From: RPQJ01 sp044226195
GTDB taxonomy: Bacteria; Pseudomonadota; Gammaproteobacteria; Steroidobacterales; Steroidobacteraceae
Direction: 5' to 3'
Assembly (NCBI GenBank): GCA_044226195.1
Contig: JBGAHO010000019.1
Location: 1-64,000, forward strand
DNA length: 64,000 nucleotides
Below are positions 48,314-59,261 of the stretch, piece by piece (the first letter of the stretch is position 1; each line of letters starts with the position of its first letter). Both the position numbers and the translations under genes were made by a program. The notes beneath the pieces are model-generated. The model was not told the origin of the DNA and did not search any database. It was given only the letters and a program-made list of their open reading frames with translations.

Positions 48314-49255
48314 ATGACCCTCGACGTCTCCCGGACCCAGCTCAGTGCCGACCCGCGCAGCCTCGAGGGGCTCAAGCGCGATGCGGCCGCGGGCGACCGG
48401 TCGCCGCAGACGCTGCGTGCGGTGGCCCAGCAGTTCGAGGGCGTCTTCGCGCGGATGCTGATCAAGAGCATGCGCGAGACGAGCTTCGGCGACGGCCTGA
48501 TGGACAGCGAGCAGAGCGACTTCTACCGCGACATGTTCGACCAGCAGCTCTCCGTCGAGCTCGCCAAGGGCCGCGGCCTCGGCCTGGCGGACATGCTGAT
48601 GCGCCAGCTCTCGGGTATCGACGGGCAGCCGGCGGCGGCAGCCGACGCCACGACGAACGCGACGACGGCCACGGGCACGACGACGGCCGCACCGGCGGCC
48701 ACGACGGGCGATGCGTCGTGGCCACCCGCGTCGCGCGAGGACTTCGTGCGACAGGTGTGGCCGCATGCGCAGGCGGCGGCCGAGCGCCTCGGCGTCGACC
48801 CCGCGACCATCGTGTCGCACGCGGCGCTCGAGACCGGCTGGGGCCGCTCGCTGCCGCGCGGCGCGGACGGCGAGCCGAGCTTCAACCTGTTCGGCATCAA
48901 GGCCGGCGGCGGCTGGAAGGGCGCGGCGGTGAACGCGAGCACGCTCGAATACTCCCAGGGAGTCGCGACGGGTACCGTCCAGCCGTTCCGCGCCTACGAC
49001 TCGATCGCGGCCGGGCTCGCGGACTACGCGAACGTGCTCGGCAGCAACCCGCGCTACGCCGCGGCCCGCAACACGGGCGGCGACGTGGCGGCCTTCGCCT
49101 CGGCGCTGCAGCGCGGCGGCTACGCGACGGACCCGTCCTATGCGACGAAGCTGCAGGCGGTGGCCGCGCAGGTGACGGCGCTGCTCGGCGGCGGGGACTC
49201 CCTCAAGACCGCGGCGGCGCGGCCGATAACGGCGTCGACCAGGAGTGCCACGTGA
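48314..49255 (+). CDS. flgJ: bifunctional rod scaffold/peptidoglycan hydrolase FlgJ
   Basis: The 313-residue protein has an N-terminal rod-capping domain (about 30-100; Q-F-E-G-V-F-A-R-M-L-I-K-S-M-R). A low-complexity Ala/Thr linker follows (about 108-135), then a C-terminal glucosaminidase-type muramidase domain with the catalytic Glu in S-H-A-A-L-E-T-G-W-G-R. G-I-K-A-G-G-G-W-K-G follows. It opens the murein for rod passage. The end of its coding sequence contains a consensus sigma-28 promoter for flgKL. Confidence 0.94.
   Translation: MTLDVSRTQLSADPRSLEGLKRDAAAGDRSPQTLRAVAQQFEGVFARMLIKSMRETSFGDGLMDSEQSDFYRDMFDQQLSVELAKGRGLGLADMLMRQLSGIDGQPAAAADATTNATTATGTTTAAPAATTGDASWPPASREDFVRQVWPHAQAAAERLGVDPATIVSHAALETGWGRSLPRGADGEPSFNLFGIKAGGGWKGAAVNASTLEYSQGVATGTVQPFRAYDSIAAGLADYANVLGSNPRYAAARNTGGDVAAFASALQRGGYATDPSYATKLQAVAAQVTALLGGGDSLKTAAARPITASTRSAT
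49203..49229 (+). promoter_or_regulatory. sigma-28 promoter of flgKL inside flgJ
   Basis: TCAAG, 14 bases, then GCCGATAA is a complete FliA consensus. It lies in the last codons of flgJ, 63 bp upstream of flgK. It lets the hook-filament junction proteins be made after FlgM export, independently of the flgB operon promoter. Confidence 0.85.
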
Positions 49256-49291
49256 TGCGGCGCTCCGGTTGCGCCCGTGCAGGACTGACCC

Positions 49292-51181
49292 ATGGTTGAC
49301 ATCCTCAACACTGCCATCTCGGCGCTGCAGACCTACCGGCGTGGTCTCGACACCACGAGCCACAACGTCGCCAATGTCGACACGGCCGGCTACAGCCGCC
49401 AGCGCGTCGACCAGGCCACGCTCATCCCGCAGCAGTACGGCTACGGCTACGTCGGCAGCGGCGTCGGCATCACCAGCATCACGCGCAGCTACGACGAGTT
49501 CACCGCGCTGCAGTACCGCTCGACCTCGACCAGCCTCTCGCGCGAGGAAGTGTTCGCGTCGCTCGCGAACCGAATCAACAATCTCTATGCCGACGGCACC
49601 ACCGGCCTGTCCTCGACCCTGCAGCAGTTCGCCAATGCGGTGCAGAGCGTCGCGAGCGCGCCGTCGTCCATGTCAGCGCGCCAGAGCCTGCTGTCGCAGG
49701 CCAGCTCGCTGGCGTCGCAGATGAGCAGCTACTCGCAGTCGCTCGAGCAGATCGACGCCGAGGTGAACGGCCGGCTGACCTCCGCGGTCAGCGACATCAA
49801 TTCGATCACGAGCTCGATCGCCGACCTGAACGGGCGCATCGCGACCGCGTACGGCTCGACCGGCCAGCCGCCGAACGACCTGCTCGACCAGCGCGACCTG
49901 CTGCTCGACCAGCTGTCCGAGAAGATCGGCATCAACACCGTCAGGATGGCGGACGGCACCGTCAACGTGCTGGTCGGCAACGGCCAGTCGCTGGTGATCG
50001 GCGTCGACGCGATGCAGCTCTCGACCCAGCCCGACGTGTACGACGCCTCGCGGCTGTCGATCGTCGCCGGCCTGCCGGGCGGTCCCGTCGACGTCACGCG
50101 CAATCTCACCGGCGGCGAGCTCGGCGGCGTGCTCGACTTCCGTCGCAACATGCTCGACCCGGCCCGCAACGCGCTCGGCCAGCTCGCCATCGGCGTCGCC
50201 GGTCTCGTCAACGGGCAGCAGGCGAAGGGCATGGATCTCGACGGCCTGGCCGGCACCGCGGTGTTCGGCGTGGGCGGCGTCGGCGTGCTGCCGAACGCCG
50301 GCAACGGCGGGGCGGCGACGATCAGCGTCACCCGCAGTGATCCGGCGCAGATCACCCGTTCGAACTACCTGCTCGCCTTCAGCGGCGGCACCTGGTCGCT
50401 GCGGGATGCGAGCACGGGCGCTGCCGTCGCCATGACCGGCGCCGGGACCGCGGCGAACCCGTTCGTCGCCGACGGCCTGTCCTTCACGGTCACGGGCGCG
50501 GCCGCCAGCGGCGACAGCTTCCTGGTCCGCCCCACGCAGGATGCGGCCGGCGGCATGTCCGTGCTGTTCAGCGATCCGGCCAAGTTCGCTGCCGCGCTGC
50601 CGGTCACGGCGTCGGCCGCCGCGGCCAATACCGGCAACGGCATCCTCGGCGACCTGACCGTGGTCGACCCGGCCAACGCGAACCTGCGCACGACCGCGAC
50701 GATCACGTTCCCGACGGCCGGCACCTATTCCGTCAACGGCGGGCCCGCGCAGGCCTTCTCGCCCGGCACGACCATCTCCGCCAACGGCTGGAGCCTGGTG
50801 CTCGAGGGCACGCCTGCGGCCGGCGACACCTTCACCGTCGGCAACAACAGCAACGGCGTCGGCGACAACCGCAATTTCCTCGCCCTGCACGACTCGATGA
50901 CCGCGGGCTACATGGAGGGCGGCAAGCTCTCCGTCAACGAGGCCATCGGCCGCATCGTGTCCGACGTCGGCGTGCAGACGCGCCAGGCGCAGGTCTCGCG
51001 CGACGCGCTGCAGGTCGTCAAGAAGGACACCATCGCCACGCGCGACTCGGTGTCCGGCGTCAACCTCGACGAAGAGGCGGCCAACCTCGTGCGCTACCAG
51101 CAGGCCTACCAGGCCGCGGCGCAGGTCGTGCAGGTCGCGAACACCATCTTCGACACCCTGCTCGGAGCGATCCGCCGATGA
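49292..51181 (+). CDS. flgK: flagellar hook-associated protein 1 FlgK
   Basis: The 629-residue hook-filament junction protein starts with V-D-I-L-N-T-A-I-S-A-L-Q-T-Y-R. The axial signature is S-H-N-V-A-N-V-D-T-A-G-Y-S-R-Q. The C-terminal helix is G-V-N-L-D-E-E-A-A-N-L-V-R-Y-Q-Q-A-Y-Q-A-A-A-Q-V, as in all FlgK. The central region carries two similar beta-domains with T-F-P-T-A-G-T-Y-S-like segments. Length is within the family range. Its stop overlaps the flgL ATG by four bases. Confidence 0.96.
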   Translation: MVDILNTAISALQTYRRGLDTTSHNVANVDTAGYSRQRVDQATLIPQQYGYGYVGSGVGITSITRSYDEFTALQYRSTSTSLSREEVFASLANRINNLYADGTTGLSSTLQQFANAVQSVASAPSSMSARQSLLSQASSLASQMSSYSQSLEQIDAEVNGRLTSAVSDINSITSSIADLNGRIATAYGSTGQPPNDLLDQRDLLLDQLSEKIGINTVRMADGTVNVLVGNGQSLVIGVDAMQLSTQPDVYDASRLSIVAGLPGGPVDVTRNLTGGELGGVLDFRRNMLDPARNALGQLAIGVAGLVNGQQAKGMDLDGLAGTAVFGVGGVGVLPNAGNGGAATISVTRSDPAQITRSNYLLAFSGGTWSLRDASTGAAVAMTGAGTAANPFVADGLSFTVTGAAASGDSFLVRPTQDAAGGMSVLFSDPAKFAAALPVTASAAAANTGNGILGDLTVVDPANANLRTTATITFPTAGTYSVNGGPAQAFSPGTTISANGWSLVLEGTPAAGDTFTVGNNSNGVGDNRNFLALHDSMTAGYMEGGKLSVNEAIGRIVSDVGVQTRQAQVSRDALQVVKKDTIATRDSVSGVNLDEEAANLVRYQQAYQAAAQVVQVANTIFDTLLGAIRR

Positions 51182-52386
51182 CCACCCGGGTTTCCACCGC
51201 CGGCGCAAGTTACCAGGCCTTGAATGCCATGATGGACACGCAGGCGCGTCTCGCGAAGACGCAGCTGCAGGTCGCCTCGGGACTGAAGTTCTCGACGCCG
51301 GCCGACGATCCGCTCGGCGCGATGCGCGCGCAGGACCTCACGCGCCAGATCTCCGCCAAGGACCAGTACCTGAGCAACGTCGGCTTCGCCCGCAGCCGCC
51401 TCTCCTTCGAGGAGAGCACGCTCGCCAGCGTCGGCGACTCGCTCACGCGCATCCGCGAGCTGGTGCTGCAGGCCGCGAACGACACGGTCAACGCCAGCGA
51501 CCGCAAGTCGATCGCCAACGAGATCAGCTCGGTCCGCGACACGCTGCTCGACCTCGCCAACCGCAAGGATGCCCAGGGCGAGTACATCTTCGCCGGCCTC
51601 GCCGTGCAGACCAGGCCGTTCGTGCGCAGCGGCGGCGCGATCCAGTACTACGGCGACCAGGGCCAGCGCCTGCAGAAAGTCAGCGAGACGCAGCGCGTGG
51701 CCGACGGGGATTCCGGTTTCGACGTCTTCGGACGCATCGTCGAGGGCAATGGCACGTTCGTGACGTCCGCCGCCGCCGGCAATACCGGCTCCGGCACCTT
51801 GTCGGTGGGCAGCGTCACCGACCGCTCGCTCTGGCCGGGGGGCACCTACACGGTGCAGTTCACCTCGTCGAGCACATGGCAGGTGGTGGACTCGGCTTTG
51901 CCCGCGCCGAACGTCGTCGCCTCCGGCAATTACACGAGCGGCTCCGCGATCGACTTCCTCGGCGTCAGCGTGACCGTGAGCGGTGCGCCCGCGGCGGGCG
52001 ACCAGTTCGTCGTGCGCGATGCCGGCTCCACCGACCTCTTCGGCTCGCTCGACAAGCTGATCGCCAACGTGCTCGCGCCGACGACGAACGACGCCGAGAA
52101 GGCGCAGTTCCGCACCGCGCTCGACGGCTCGCTGCAGCAGCTCGACCGTTCGCTCGAGCACGTGCTCGACGTGCGGGCCGGCGTCGGCGTGCGCCTCAAT
52201 ACTCTGGACACCTCGCAGACGACGCTCGAGGACAACGGCATCAACCTCGAGTCGATGCTCTCCGACGTCCGCGACCTCGACTACGCCGAGGCCGTGTCGC
52301 GCCTCAACCTGCAGTACGCGGGCCTGCAGGCCGCCCAGAAGGCGATGGCGCAGGTCGGCGACCTCTCTCTATTTAACTATCTCTGA
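51178..52386 (+). CDS. flgL: flagellar hook-associated protein 3 FlgL
   Basis: The 402-residue second junction protein is flagellin-like at both ends. The N-terminal signature is L-A-K-T-Q-L-Q-V-A-S-G-L-K-F-S-T-P-A-D-D-P. The C-terminal segment has L-N-L-Q-Y-A-G-L-Q-A-A-Q-K-A-M. The middle region (about 180-290) is variable and Gly/Thr-rich. It is coupled to flgK by ATGA overlap. The flagellin gene follows after 225 bp with its own promoter. Confidence 0.95.
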   Translation: MTTRVSTAGASYQALNAMMDTQARLAKTQLQVASGLKFSTPADDPLGAMRAQDLTRQISAKDQYLSNVGFARSRLSFEESTLASVGDSLTRIRELVLQAANDTVNASDRKSIANEISSVRDTLLDLANRKDAQGEYIFAGLAVQTRPFVRSGGAIQYYGDQGQRLQKVSETQRVADGDSGFDVFGRIVEGNGTFVTSAAAGNTGSGTLSVGSVTDRSLWPGGTYTVQFTSSSTWQVVDSALPAPNVVASGNYTSGSAIDFLGVSVTVSGAPAAGDQFVVRDAGSTDLFGSLDKLIANVLAPTTNDAEKAQFRTALDGSLQQLDRSLEHVLDVRAGVGVRLNTLDTSQTTLEDNGINLESMLSDVRDLDYAEAVSRLNLQYAGLQAAQKAMAQVGDLSLFNYL

Positions 52387-52490
52387 CGCCGGGCCCTGAG
52401 CCGCGGCCGGTCGTTCGCAGGGATGCGAACGGCTCTCACGATTTGTGCGACCTGGCGCACATTTACATTCAAACCGGTTGGATTCGCCGC

Positions 52491-52516
52491 TCAAGGTTGC
52501 TTCCGGCGTCCCGATA
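52491..52516 (+). promoter_or_regulatory. sigma-28 promoter of fliC
   Basis: TCAAG, 14 bases, then CCCGATA differs from the FliA consensus only in the first base of the -10 element. It ends 95 bp before the flagellin start, leaving an untranslated leader of roughly 85 bases with a GAGGAG ribosome-binding site. Confidence 0.85.
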
Positions 52517-52611
52517 CATGACCCCGAGAGCAGCGATCACATCGATCGGCGGCTCGCGCAAAGGAGGCTCCCGGCGCCGCCTGGGGCTCAACAAACTGAG
52601 GAGTGATTGTC

Positions 52612-53751
52612 ATGCCCCAAGTCATCAACACAAACGTCCTGTCGCTGAATGCACAGCGCAACCTGAACACGTCCGGCTCCCAGCTCGCGACGTCCCTGCA
52701 GCGCCTGTCGTCCGGCCTTCGCATCAACAGCGCGAAGGATGACGCGGCCGGCCTCGCCATTTCCGAGCGGTTCACCGCCCAGATCCGTGGCCTGAACCAG
52801 GCAGCCCGCAACGCGAACGACGGCATTTCGCTCGCGCAGACGGCCGAAGGCGCCCTCGCCGAAGTCGGCAACAACCTGCAGCGCATCCGTGAACTGGCCG
52901 TGCAGTCGCGCAACGCGACGAACAGCAGCACCGACCGCGCCGCCCTCCAGGTGGAAGCCCTCGCGCTGAAGACCGAGATCGACCGCGTCGCCACGACCAC
53001 GTCGTTCAACGGCACCAAGCTGATCGACGGTTCGTTCAGCAACCAGGTGTTCCAGGTCGGCGCGAACGTCGGCGAGACGATGACGGTCAGCGGCATCGTG
53101 AACGCGCAGAGCTCCGCGCTCGGCACGTCCTCGATCGCGCAGGTGACCGGCGCCGCCGCCTCGGCGTTCACCGCCATCACCGCCGGCGATCTGACGATCA
53201 ACACCGTGAGCGTCGGTGCGATCGCGGCCGACACGAACGCCGCCAATCGCGCGTCGAGCGTCATGGCCGCCGTCAACTCGTATGCCTCGCAGACGGGCGT
53301 GTACGCGACGATCCTGGCCTCGGCCCCGACGCAGGTCGTGCTGTCGAGCTCGAGCGCGATCACGGTCGGCCTGGCGGGCACCGCCACGACCGCGACGACG
53401 GGCCTGACCGCCGCCACGACGGCCACCGCGACCCAGACCGGCTTCGCCGCCCTCGACATCAGCACGACCGCTGGTGCGGATGCTGCGATCACCGCGATGG
53501 ACGCGGCCCTCTCCGCCGTGAACACCGGTCGCGCGCAGTTGGGCGCCCTGCAGAACCGCTTCTCGTCTGTCGTCAACACGCTGTCGACGACCTCCGAGAA
53601 CCTGTCGGCTTCCCGCTCGCGCATTCAGGACGCGGACTTCGCGGCCGAAACGGCGAACATGACCCGCTCGCAGATCCTGCAGCAGGCTGGCACCGCGATT
53701 CTCGCGCAGGCCAACGCCGTCCCGCAGAACGTGCTGTCGCTGCTCAAGTAA
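52612..53751 (+). CDS. fliC: flagellin FliC
   Basis: The 379-residue filament subunit has conserved N-terminal D0/D1 helices (I-N-T-N-V-L-S-L-N-A-Q-R-N-L). Residues around 90 contain L-Q-R-I-R-E-L-A-V-Q, the TLR5-contacting segment of gamma- and betaproteobacterial flagellins. The C-terminal D1/D0 region ends in A-Q-A-N-A-V-P-Q-N-V-L-S-L-L-K. The central surface domain (about 140-285) is short, Ala/Thr-rich and low in aromatic residues. It is the only flagellin in the window. It is transcribed alone from a sigma-28 promoter and followed by a strong hairpin. Confidence 0.97.
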   Translation: MPQVINTNVLSLNAQRNLNTSGSQLATSLQRLSSGLRINSAKDDAAGLAISERFTAQIRGLNQAARNANDGISLAQTAEGALAEVGNNLQRIRELAVQSRNATNSSTDRAALQVEALALKTEIDRVATTTSFNGTKLIDGSFSNQVFQVGANVGETMTVSGIVNAQSSALGTSSIAQVTGAAASAFTAITAGDLTINTVSVGAIAADTNAANRASSVMAAVNSYASQTGVYATILASAPTQVVLSSSSAITVGLAGTATTATTGLTAATTATATQTGFAALDISTTAGADAAITAMDAALSAVNTGRAQLGALQNRFSSVVNTLSTTSENLSASRSRIQDADFAAETANMTRSQILQQAGTAILAQANAVPQNVLSLLK

Positions 53752-53794
53752 CGGAGCGTCAGCCCCCGGGCGCCTGAGGCCCGGGTCGATCGAA

Positions 53795-53830
53795 GCGGCG
53801 GGTGACGGCTGAAAAGCTGTCATCCGCCGC
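53795..53830 (+). terminator. long hairpin with GAAA tetraloop after fliC
   Basis: GCGGCGGGTGACGGCT (53795-53810), loop GAAA, and AGCTGTCATCCGCCGC (53815-53830) form a 16-bp stem with two G-T wobbles. A smaller hairpin CCCGGGC/GCCCGGG lies just before (53765-53785). No T-tract follows, so it may act as an attenuator or stabiliser of fliC mRNA between fliC and flaG. Confidence 0.6.
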
Positions 53831-53861
53831 CCCATTCGAGAGGTGGGGCGAGGAGACCAGC

Positions 53862-54254
53862 ATGAGTATCCAGGCAGTGACGGCAGGGGAGGCCGCGAGC
53901 GTCCGACCCGAGCCGATCCGGTCGCCGACAGCTGCGTCCGCCCCCGCGATGAGCGGCAAAGGCGCGCCGGCCGGCGGCAGTGCCTTGCCGCGCCAGATGA
54001 CCGTGCCCGAATCGCACCCGATGGCCGTCCCCGTGCAGGACGTGCACAAGTCCGCAACGCAGATCGACGATTTCCTCAAGCGCACCGGCCACCAGCTCGC
54101 CATCGTGGTCGACGAGGCGTCGGGACAGGTCGTCGTGCAGGTCCGCGACCCGGTGTCGGGCGACCTGATCCGCCAGATCCCGAGCGACGAGGCCCTGCGC
54201 ATCGCGCGCAACCTCGACAAGGAAGGCGCGGCCCTCATCGACGAGTTGACCTGA
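53862..54254 (+). CDS. flaG: FlaG-family flagellar protein
   Basis: The 130-residue protein has a disordered N-terminal half (Ala/Pro/Ser-rich). The conserved FlaG domain is in the C-terminal half: V-V-D-E-A-S-G-Q-V-V-V-Q-V-R-D and G-D-L-I-R-Q-I-P-S-D-E-A-L-R-I. In Pseudomonas and Vibrio, FlaG influences filament length; the mechanism is not settled. The ATG at 53862 has GAGGAG nine bases upstream. It is placed between fliC and fliD as in polar flagellates. Confidence 0.9.
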   Translation: MSIQAVTAGEAASVRPEPIRSPTAASAPAMSGKGAPAGGSALPRQMTVPESHPMAVPVQDVHKSATQIDDFLKRTGHQLAIVVDEASGQVVVQVRDPVSGDLIRQIPSDEALRIARNLDKEGAALIDELT

Positions 54255-54261
54255 GGACGGC

Positions 54262-54277
54262 TGGCCCGTGGCTTGCA
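54262..54277 (+). promoter_or_regulatory. sigma-54 promoter of fliDS
   Basis: TGGCCCGTGGCTTGCA has one mismatch to TGGCAC-N5-TTGCA and the invariant GG and GC. It ends 52 bp before fliD, just after the flaG stop. A sigma-54 promoter at fliD is known in Pseudomonas. Confidence 0.7.
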
Positions 54278-54329
54278 TCTTCCACGGGGTGGCCGCCGGT
54301 TTCATGACGGAAGCGGCCAGGAGCAGGAC

Positions 54330-55712
54330 ATGACAGGCATCCAGGCATCCGGAGTCGGTTCCGGCCTCGACATCAGTTCGCTGGTCTCCCAACTGGTCTC
54401 GGCGGAGCGGCAGCCGCTCGATGCGCGCATCACGCGCCGGCAGTCGGCGGTCAACGTCGAGATTTCGGGCCTCAGCACGCTCAAGGGCGCGCTGTCGACC
54501 CTGAAGGACGCGCTGCCGAGCGTCCGCACGCTGAGCGCACTGGCCTCCCTGACGGCCAAGTCCGCGAACGAGGACATCTTCACGGCGAGCGCGGACTCCA
54601 CGGCGCTGGCCGGCAGCTACCAGATCGAGGTGGGCAACCTCGCCACCGCGCAGAAGCTGGCGTCCGGGCCTTTCGCGGCCGGTCGCGACGCCGTGGTGGG
54701 CACGGGCACGCTGACGCTCAAGTACGGCACCACGAGCTTCAACGTCACCATCGATTCCACGCACAACACGCTCGCGGGCATCCGCGACGCGATCAACTCG
54801 GCCACCGGCAACGACGGCATCACCGCCACCATCATCAACGGCACGGACGGCGCGCGCCTGGCACTGTCCTCGCGCTCGACCGGCCTGGCCAACGCGATGA
54901 CGATCACGCAGAGCGGCGGCGACGGCGGGCTCGCAGCCCTCGTCTACGACGCGGCGAACCCCGGGGCGAACACCCTGACGGAGACCAGCGCGGCCACGGA
55001 CGCCACGATCTACGTCAACAGCTACAAGTACACCAGCGCGTCGAACACGGTGACCGGCGCGGTCGACGGCCTCACCCTGAACCTGGTGAAGGCCGATCCG
55101 GGCAAGACCTACGCCCTCGACGTGTCGAGCGACGCCTCGACGGTGGCGACCCGCATCAAGAAGTTCGTGACCGACTACAACACGCTCGCCCGCGTGTTCT
55201 CGGGCCTGCAGGCCTACGACGCGGTCAAGAAGACCTCCGGCCCGCTGCTCGGCAACGCCTACGTGCGCGTGCTGCAGCAGAACGTGCGCTCCGACCTCTC
55301 GAACACCGTGTCCGGGCTCACCGGCAACTACACGTCGCTGGCCGCGATCGGCATCACGACCGACTCGACCGGCCAGCTGGCGGTGGACGACACCAAGCTC
55401 AACGCCGCGCTCAAGGCCGACTTCAACGGCGTGATGAAGGTCTTCGCGGCGGACGACGGCGTCGCCAATCGCCTCTACAGCCGCTTCGACGCGGCGCTCA
55501 AGGCGGATGCCCAGCTCGCGCAGCGCAATGCGACGCTCAACAAGGAACTGACCAAGCTGAGCAACGAATCGGCGGACGTCGACACGCAGATGGCGGCCGT
55601 CGAGAAACGCTACCGTGCGCAGTTCACGGCGCTCGACTCGCTGCTGACGCAGATGCAGACCACCAGCTCGTTCCTGACGCGCCAGTTTGCGACCAAGACC
55701 ACGAGCAGCTGA
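54330..55712 (+). CDS. fliD: flagellar filament cap protein FliD
   Basis: The 460-residue protein starts with the FliD signature G-V-G-S-G-L-D-I-S-S-L-V-S-Q-L-V-S-A-E (about 8-26). The FliD_C domain begins near residue 230 (V-D-G-L-T-L-N-L). The coiled C terminus Y-R-A-Q-F-T-A-L-D-S-L-L-T-Q-M-Q-T-T-S-S-F-L is diagnostic. It folds flagellin at the filament tip. The ATG at 54330 has GGAGCAGG upstream. Confidence 0.95.
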   Translation: MTGIQASGVGSGLDISSLVSQLVSAERQPLDARITRRQSAVNVEISGLSTLKGALSTLKDALPSVRTLSALASLTAKSANEDIFTASADSTALAGSYQIEVGNLATAQKLASGPFAAGRDAVVGTGTLTLKYGTTSFNVTIDSTHNTLAGIRDAINSATGNDGITATIINGTDGARLALSSRSTGLANAMTITQSGGDGGLAALVYDAANPGANTLTETSAATDATIYVNSYKYTSASNTVTGAVDGLTLNLVKADPGKTYALDVSSDASTVATRIKKFVTDYNTLARVFSGLQAYDAVKKTSGPLLGNAYVRVLQQNVRSDLSNTVSGLTGNYTSLAAIGITTDSTGQLAVDDTKLNAALKADFNGVMKVFAADDGVANRLYSRFDAALKADAQLAQRNATLNKELTKLSNESADVDTQMAAVEKRYRAQFTALDSLLTQMQTTSSFLTRQFATKTTSS

Positions 55713-55797
55713 GCCTGCCGCCGCCTCAAGAAGGCGTCGCCGGGGCCGTTACACGGCTCAAGGCGGCGCATGGTGCGTCGCGCAGCGAGGCGGTCCC

Positions 55798-56208
55798 ATG
55801 GACACGGCGGTTCGGCAGCACCGGGCATCGGCCTACAAGAGCGTGGCCGCGTGGAGCAGCGTGGCGGACAACGACCCGCAGCGCCTGATCCAGATGCTCT
55901 ACGACGGCGCGCTCGAGCGCATCGCCATGGCCCGCGGCTGCATGCTGAACCGGCAGCTCGCCGAGAAGGCCCAGTTGCTGACGCGCGTGATCGCCATCGT
56001 CGGTGAACTGCGCGGCTCGCTCGACCTCGTGCGCGGCGGCACGGTGGCCGCCAACCTGGACGACCTGTACGACTACGTCACGCGGCGACTGATCGCGGCG
56101 AACGCCGGCAACGATCCGCAGGCGCTCGACGAAGTGGCCGGGCTGCTGCGCGAGCTGCGCGACGCGTGGCAGGCCGTGGCGCACCGCCGTACCGGGCAGC
56201 CGGCCTGA
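55798..56208 (+). CDS. fliS: flagellin export chaperone FliS
   Basis: The 136-residue all-helical chaperone prevents premature flagellin polymerisation. It has the family pattern A-Y-K-S-V and then D-P-Q-R-L-I-Q-M-L-Y-D-G-A-L-E-R-I (about 26-42), with L-Y-D-Y-V-T-R-R-L-I-A-A-N near residue 90. Length is normal. It lies 85 bp after fliD and 9 bp before the PilZ-like gene. Confidence 0.95.
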   Translation: MDTAVRQHRASAYKSVAAWSSVADNDPQRLIQMLYDGALERIAMARGCMLNRQLAEKAQLLTRVIAIVGELRGSLDLVRGGTVAANLDDLYDYVTRRLIAANAGNDPQALDEVAGLLRELRDAWQAVAHRRTGQPA

Positions 56209-56217
56209 GGCCCACCC

Positions 56218-56784
56218 GTGGCGGACGAAGGCGACACGACCCTGGTATTCGAGGAGCTCGCCTACGAGGACGTCCTGCCCGTGGCGTGGACGCCGTTCGC
56301 CGGTCCGGTCGAGGATTACGAGGCGCGCCGCTACGACGACAGCAATCACCGGCTGCTGCTCGCCTGCGCCGCGCTCGACGAACAGCCGGTGCTGCCGCGC
56401 GACAAGCCCGACGACGGCTCGCCGGTGATGGCCGAGCTCGCGCGCCTCGACTCGCGACTCACGCTGGTGCTCGACCTGCTGATCCACCTCGCGAGTCGCG
56501 ACCAGCAGCGACCGGACCCGGTCCGCGTGCGCTTCAACTCGATCGGCGCGGCGGTCGCGCTGGAGTCGTTCCAGTTCGAGACGGGTGGTTACGGCAGGCT
56601 TGACATATTCCTGCGCAGCGCGCTCCCGCAGCCCCTGACCCTCGTCGCGCGCGTCGTGGGCCTGGAAAAGACCCAAGCAAAGCTTCGGTTTCTGCCTGTC
56701 GCCGCGCCTGTCGGTGACCTGATCGACAAATTTGCATTCCGGACGCATCGGCGGCACGTCGCAGTTTCGCGTCGTGTGCGTTGA
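56218..56784 (+). CDS. PilZ-like protein of the flagellar locus
   Basis: The 188-residue soluble protein starts at GTG with GAGG seven bases upstream, nine bases after fliS, so it is cotranscribed with fliDS. The layout resembles the PilZ-related proteins found after fliS in xanthomonads: an N-terminal region with E-L-A-Y-E-D-V-L-P-V, a helical middle, and a C-terminal beta-barrel with V-R-V-R-F-N-S-I-G-A-A-V-A and L-T-L-V-A-R-V. The canonical cyclic-di-GMP ligands (RxxxR and [D/N]xSxxG) are not intact, so it may not bind the nucleotide. The family assignment is moderately sure; the function is unknown. Confidence 0.65.
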   Translation: MADEGDTTLVFEELAYEDVLPVAWTPFAGPVEDYEARRYDDSNHRLLLACAALDEQPVLPRDKPDDGSPVMAELARLDSRLTLVLDLLIHLASRDQQRPDPVRVRFNSIGAAVALESFQFETGGYGRLDIFLRSALPQPLTLVARVVGLEKTQAKLRFLPVAAPVGDLIDKFAFRTHRRHVAVSRRVR

Positions 56785-56895
56785 CACTCATCTGGGGGAG
56801 ATCCATCCAAAAAGGACGTTTCACGCCTCCGTCCGCTTTGAATCTTTGGAAAGATGATCCGCGGGAAACAACGAAGAAGCCCGCGGAGCGAGAGG

Positions 56896-58110
<1,215 letters not shown>

Positions 58111-58163
58111 CGCGCGGACGGCCGCCGAAGCCCCTCCTGGGCCCCTGAACCCCCTTCGGCCGC

Positions 58164-58179
58164 CGGCACGGAACTTGCA
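58164..58179 (+). promoter_or_regulatory. sigma-54 promoter upstream of the second activator and fliE
   Basis: CGGCACGGAACTTGCA has one mismatch to TGGCAC-N5-TTGCA. It lies 44 bp before the start of the gene at 58224. It would place the second activator and fliEFGHI under control of the first. Confidence 0.85.
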
Positions 58180-58223
58180 CCCAAAGCGGTAGCGCCACGC
58201 TTTGGACGCCAGGAACCGATGCC

Positions 58224-59257
<1,034 letters not shown>

Positions 59258-59261
<4 letters not shown>

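Noticed and set aside
56785..56895. Missing N-terminal FleQ domain encoded upstream in another frame
   Set aside because: Only 111 bp separate the PilZ-like stop and the FleQ start, too short for a domain of about 130 residues.
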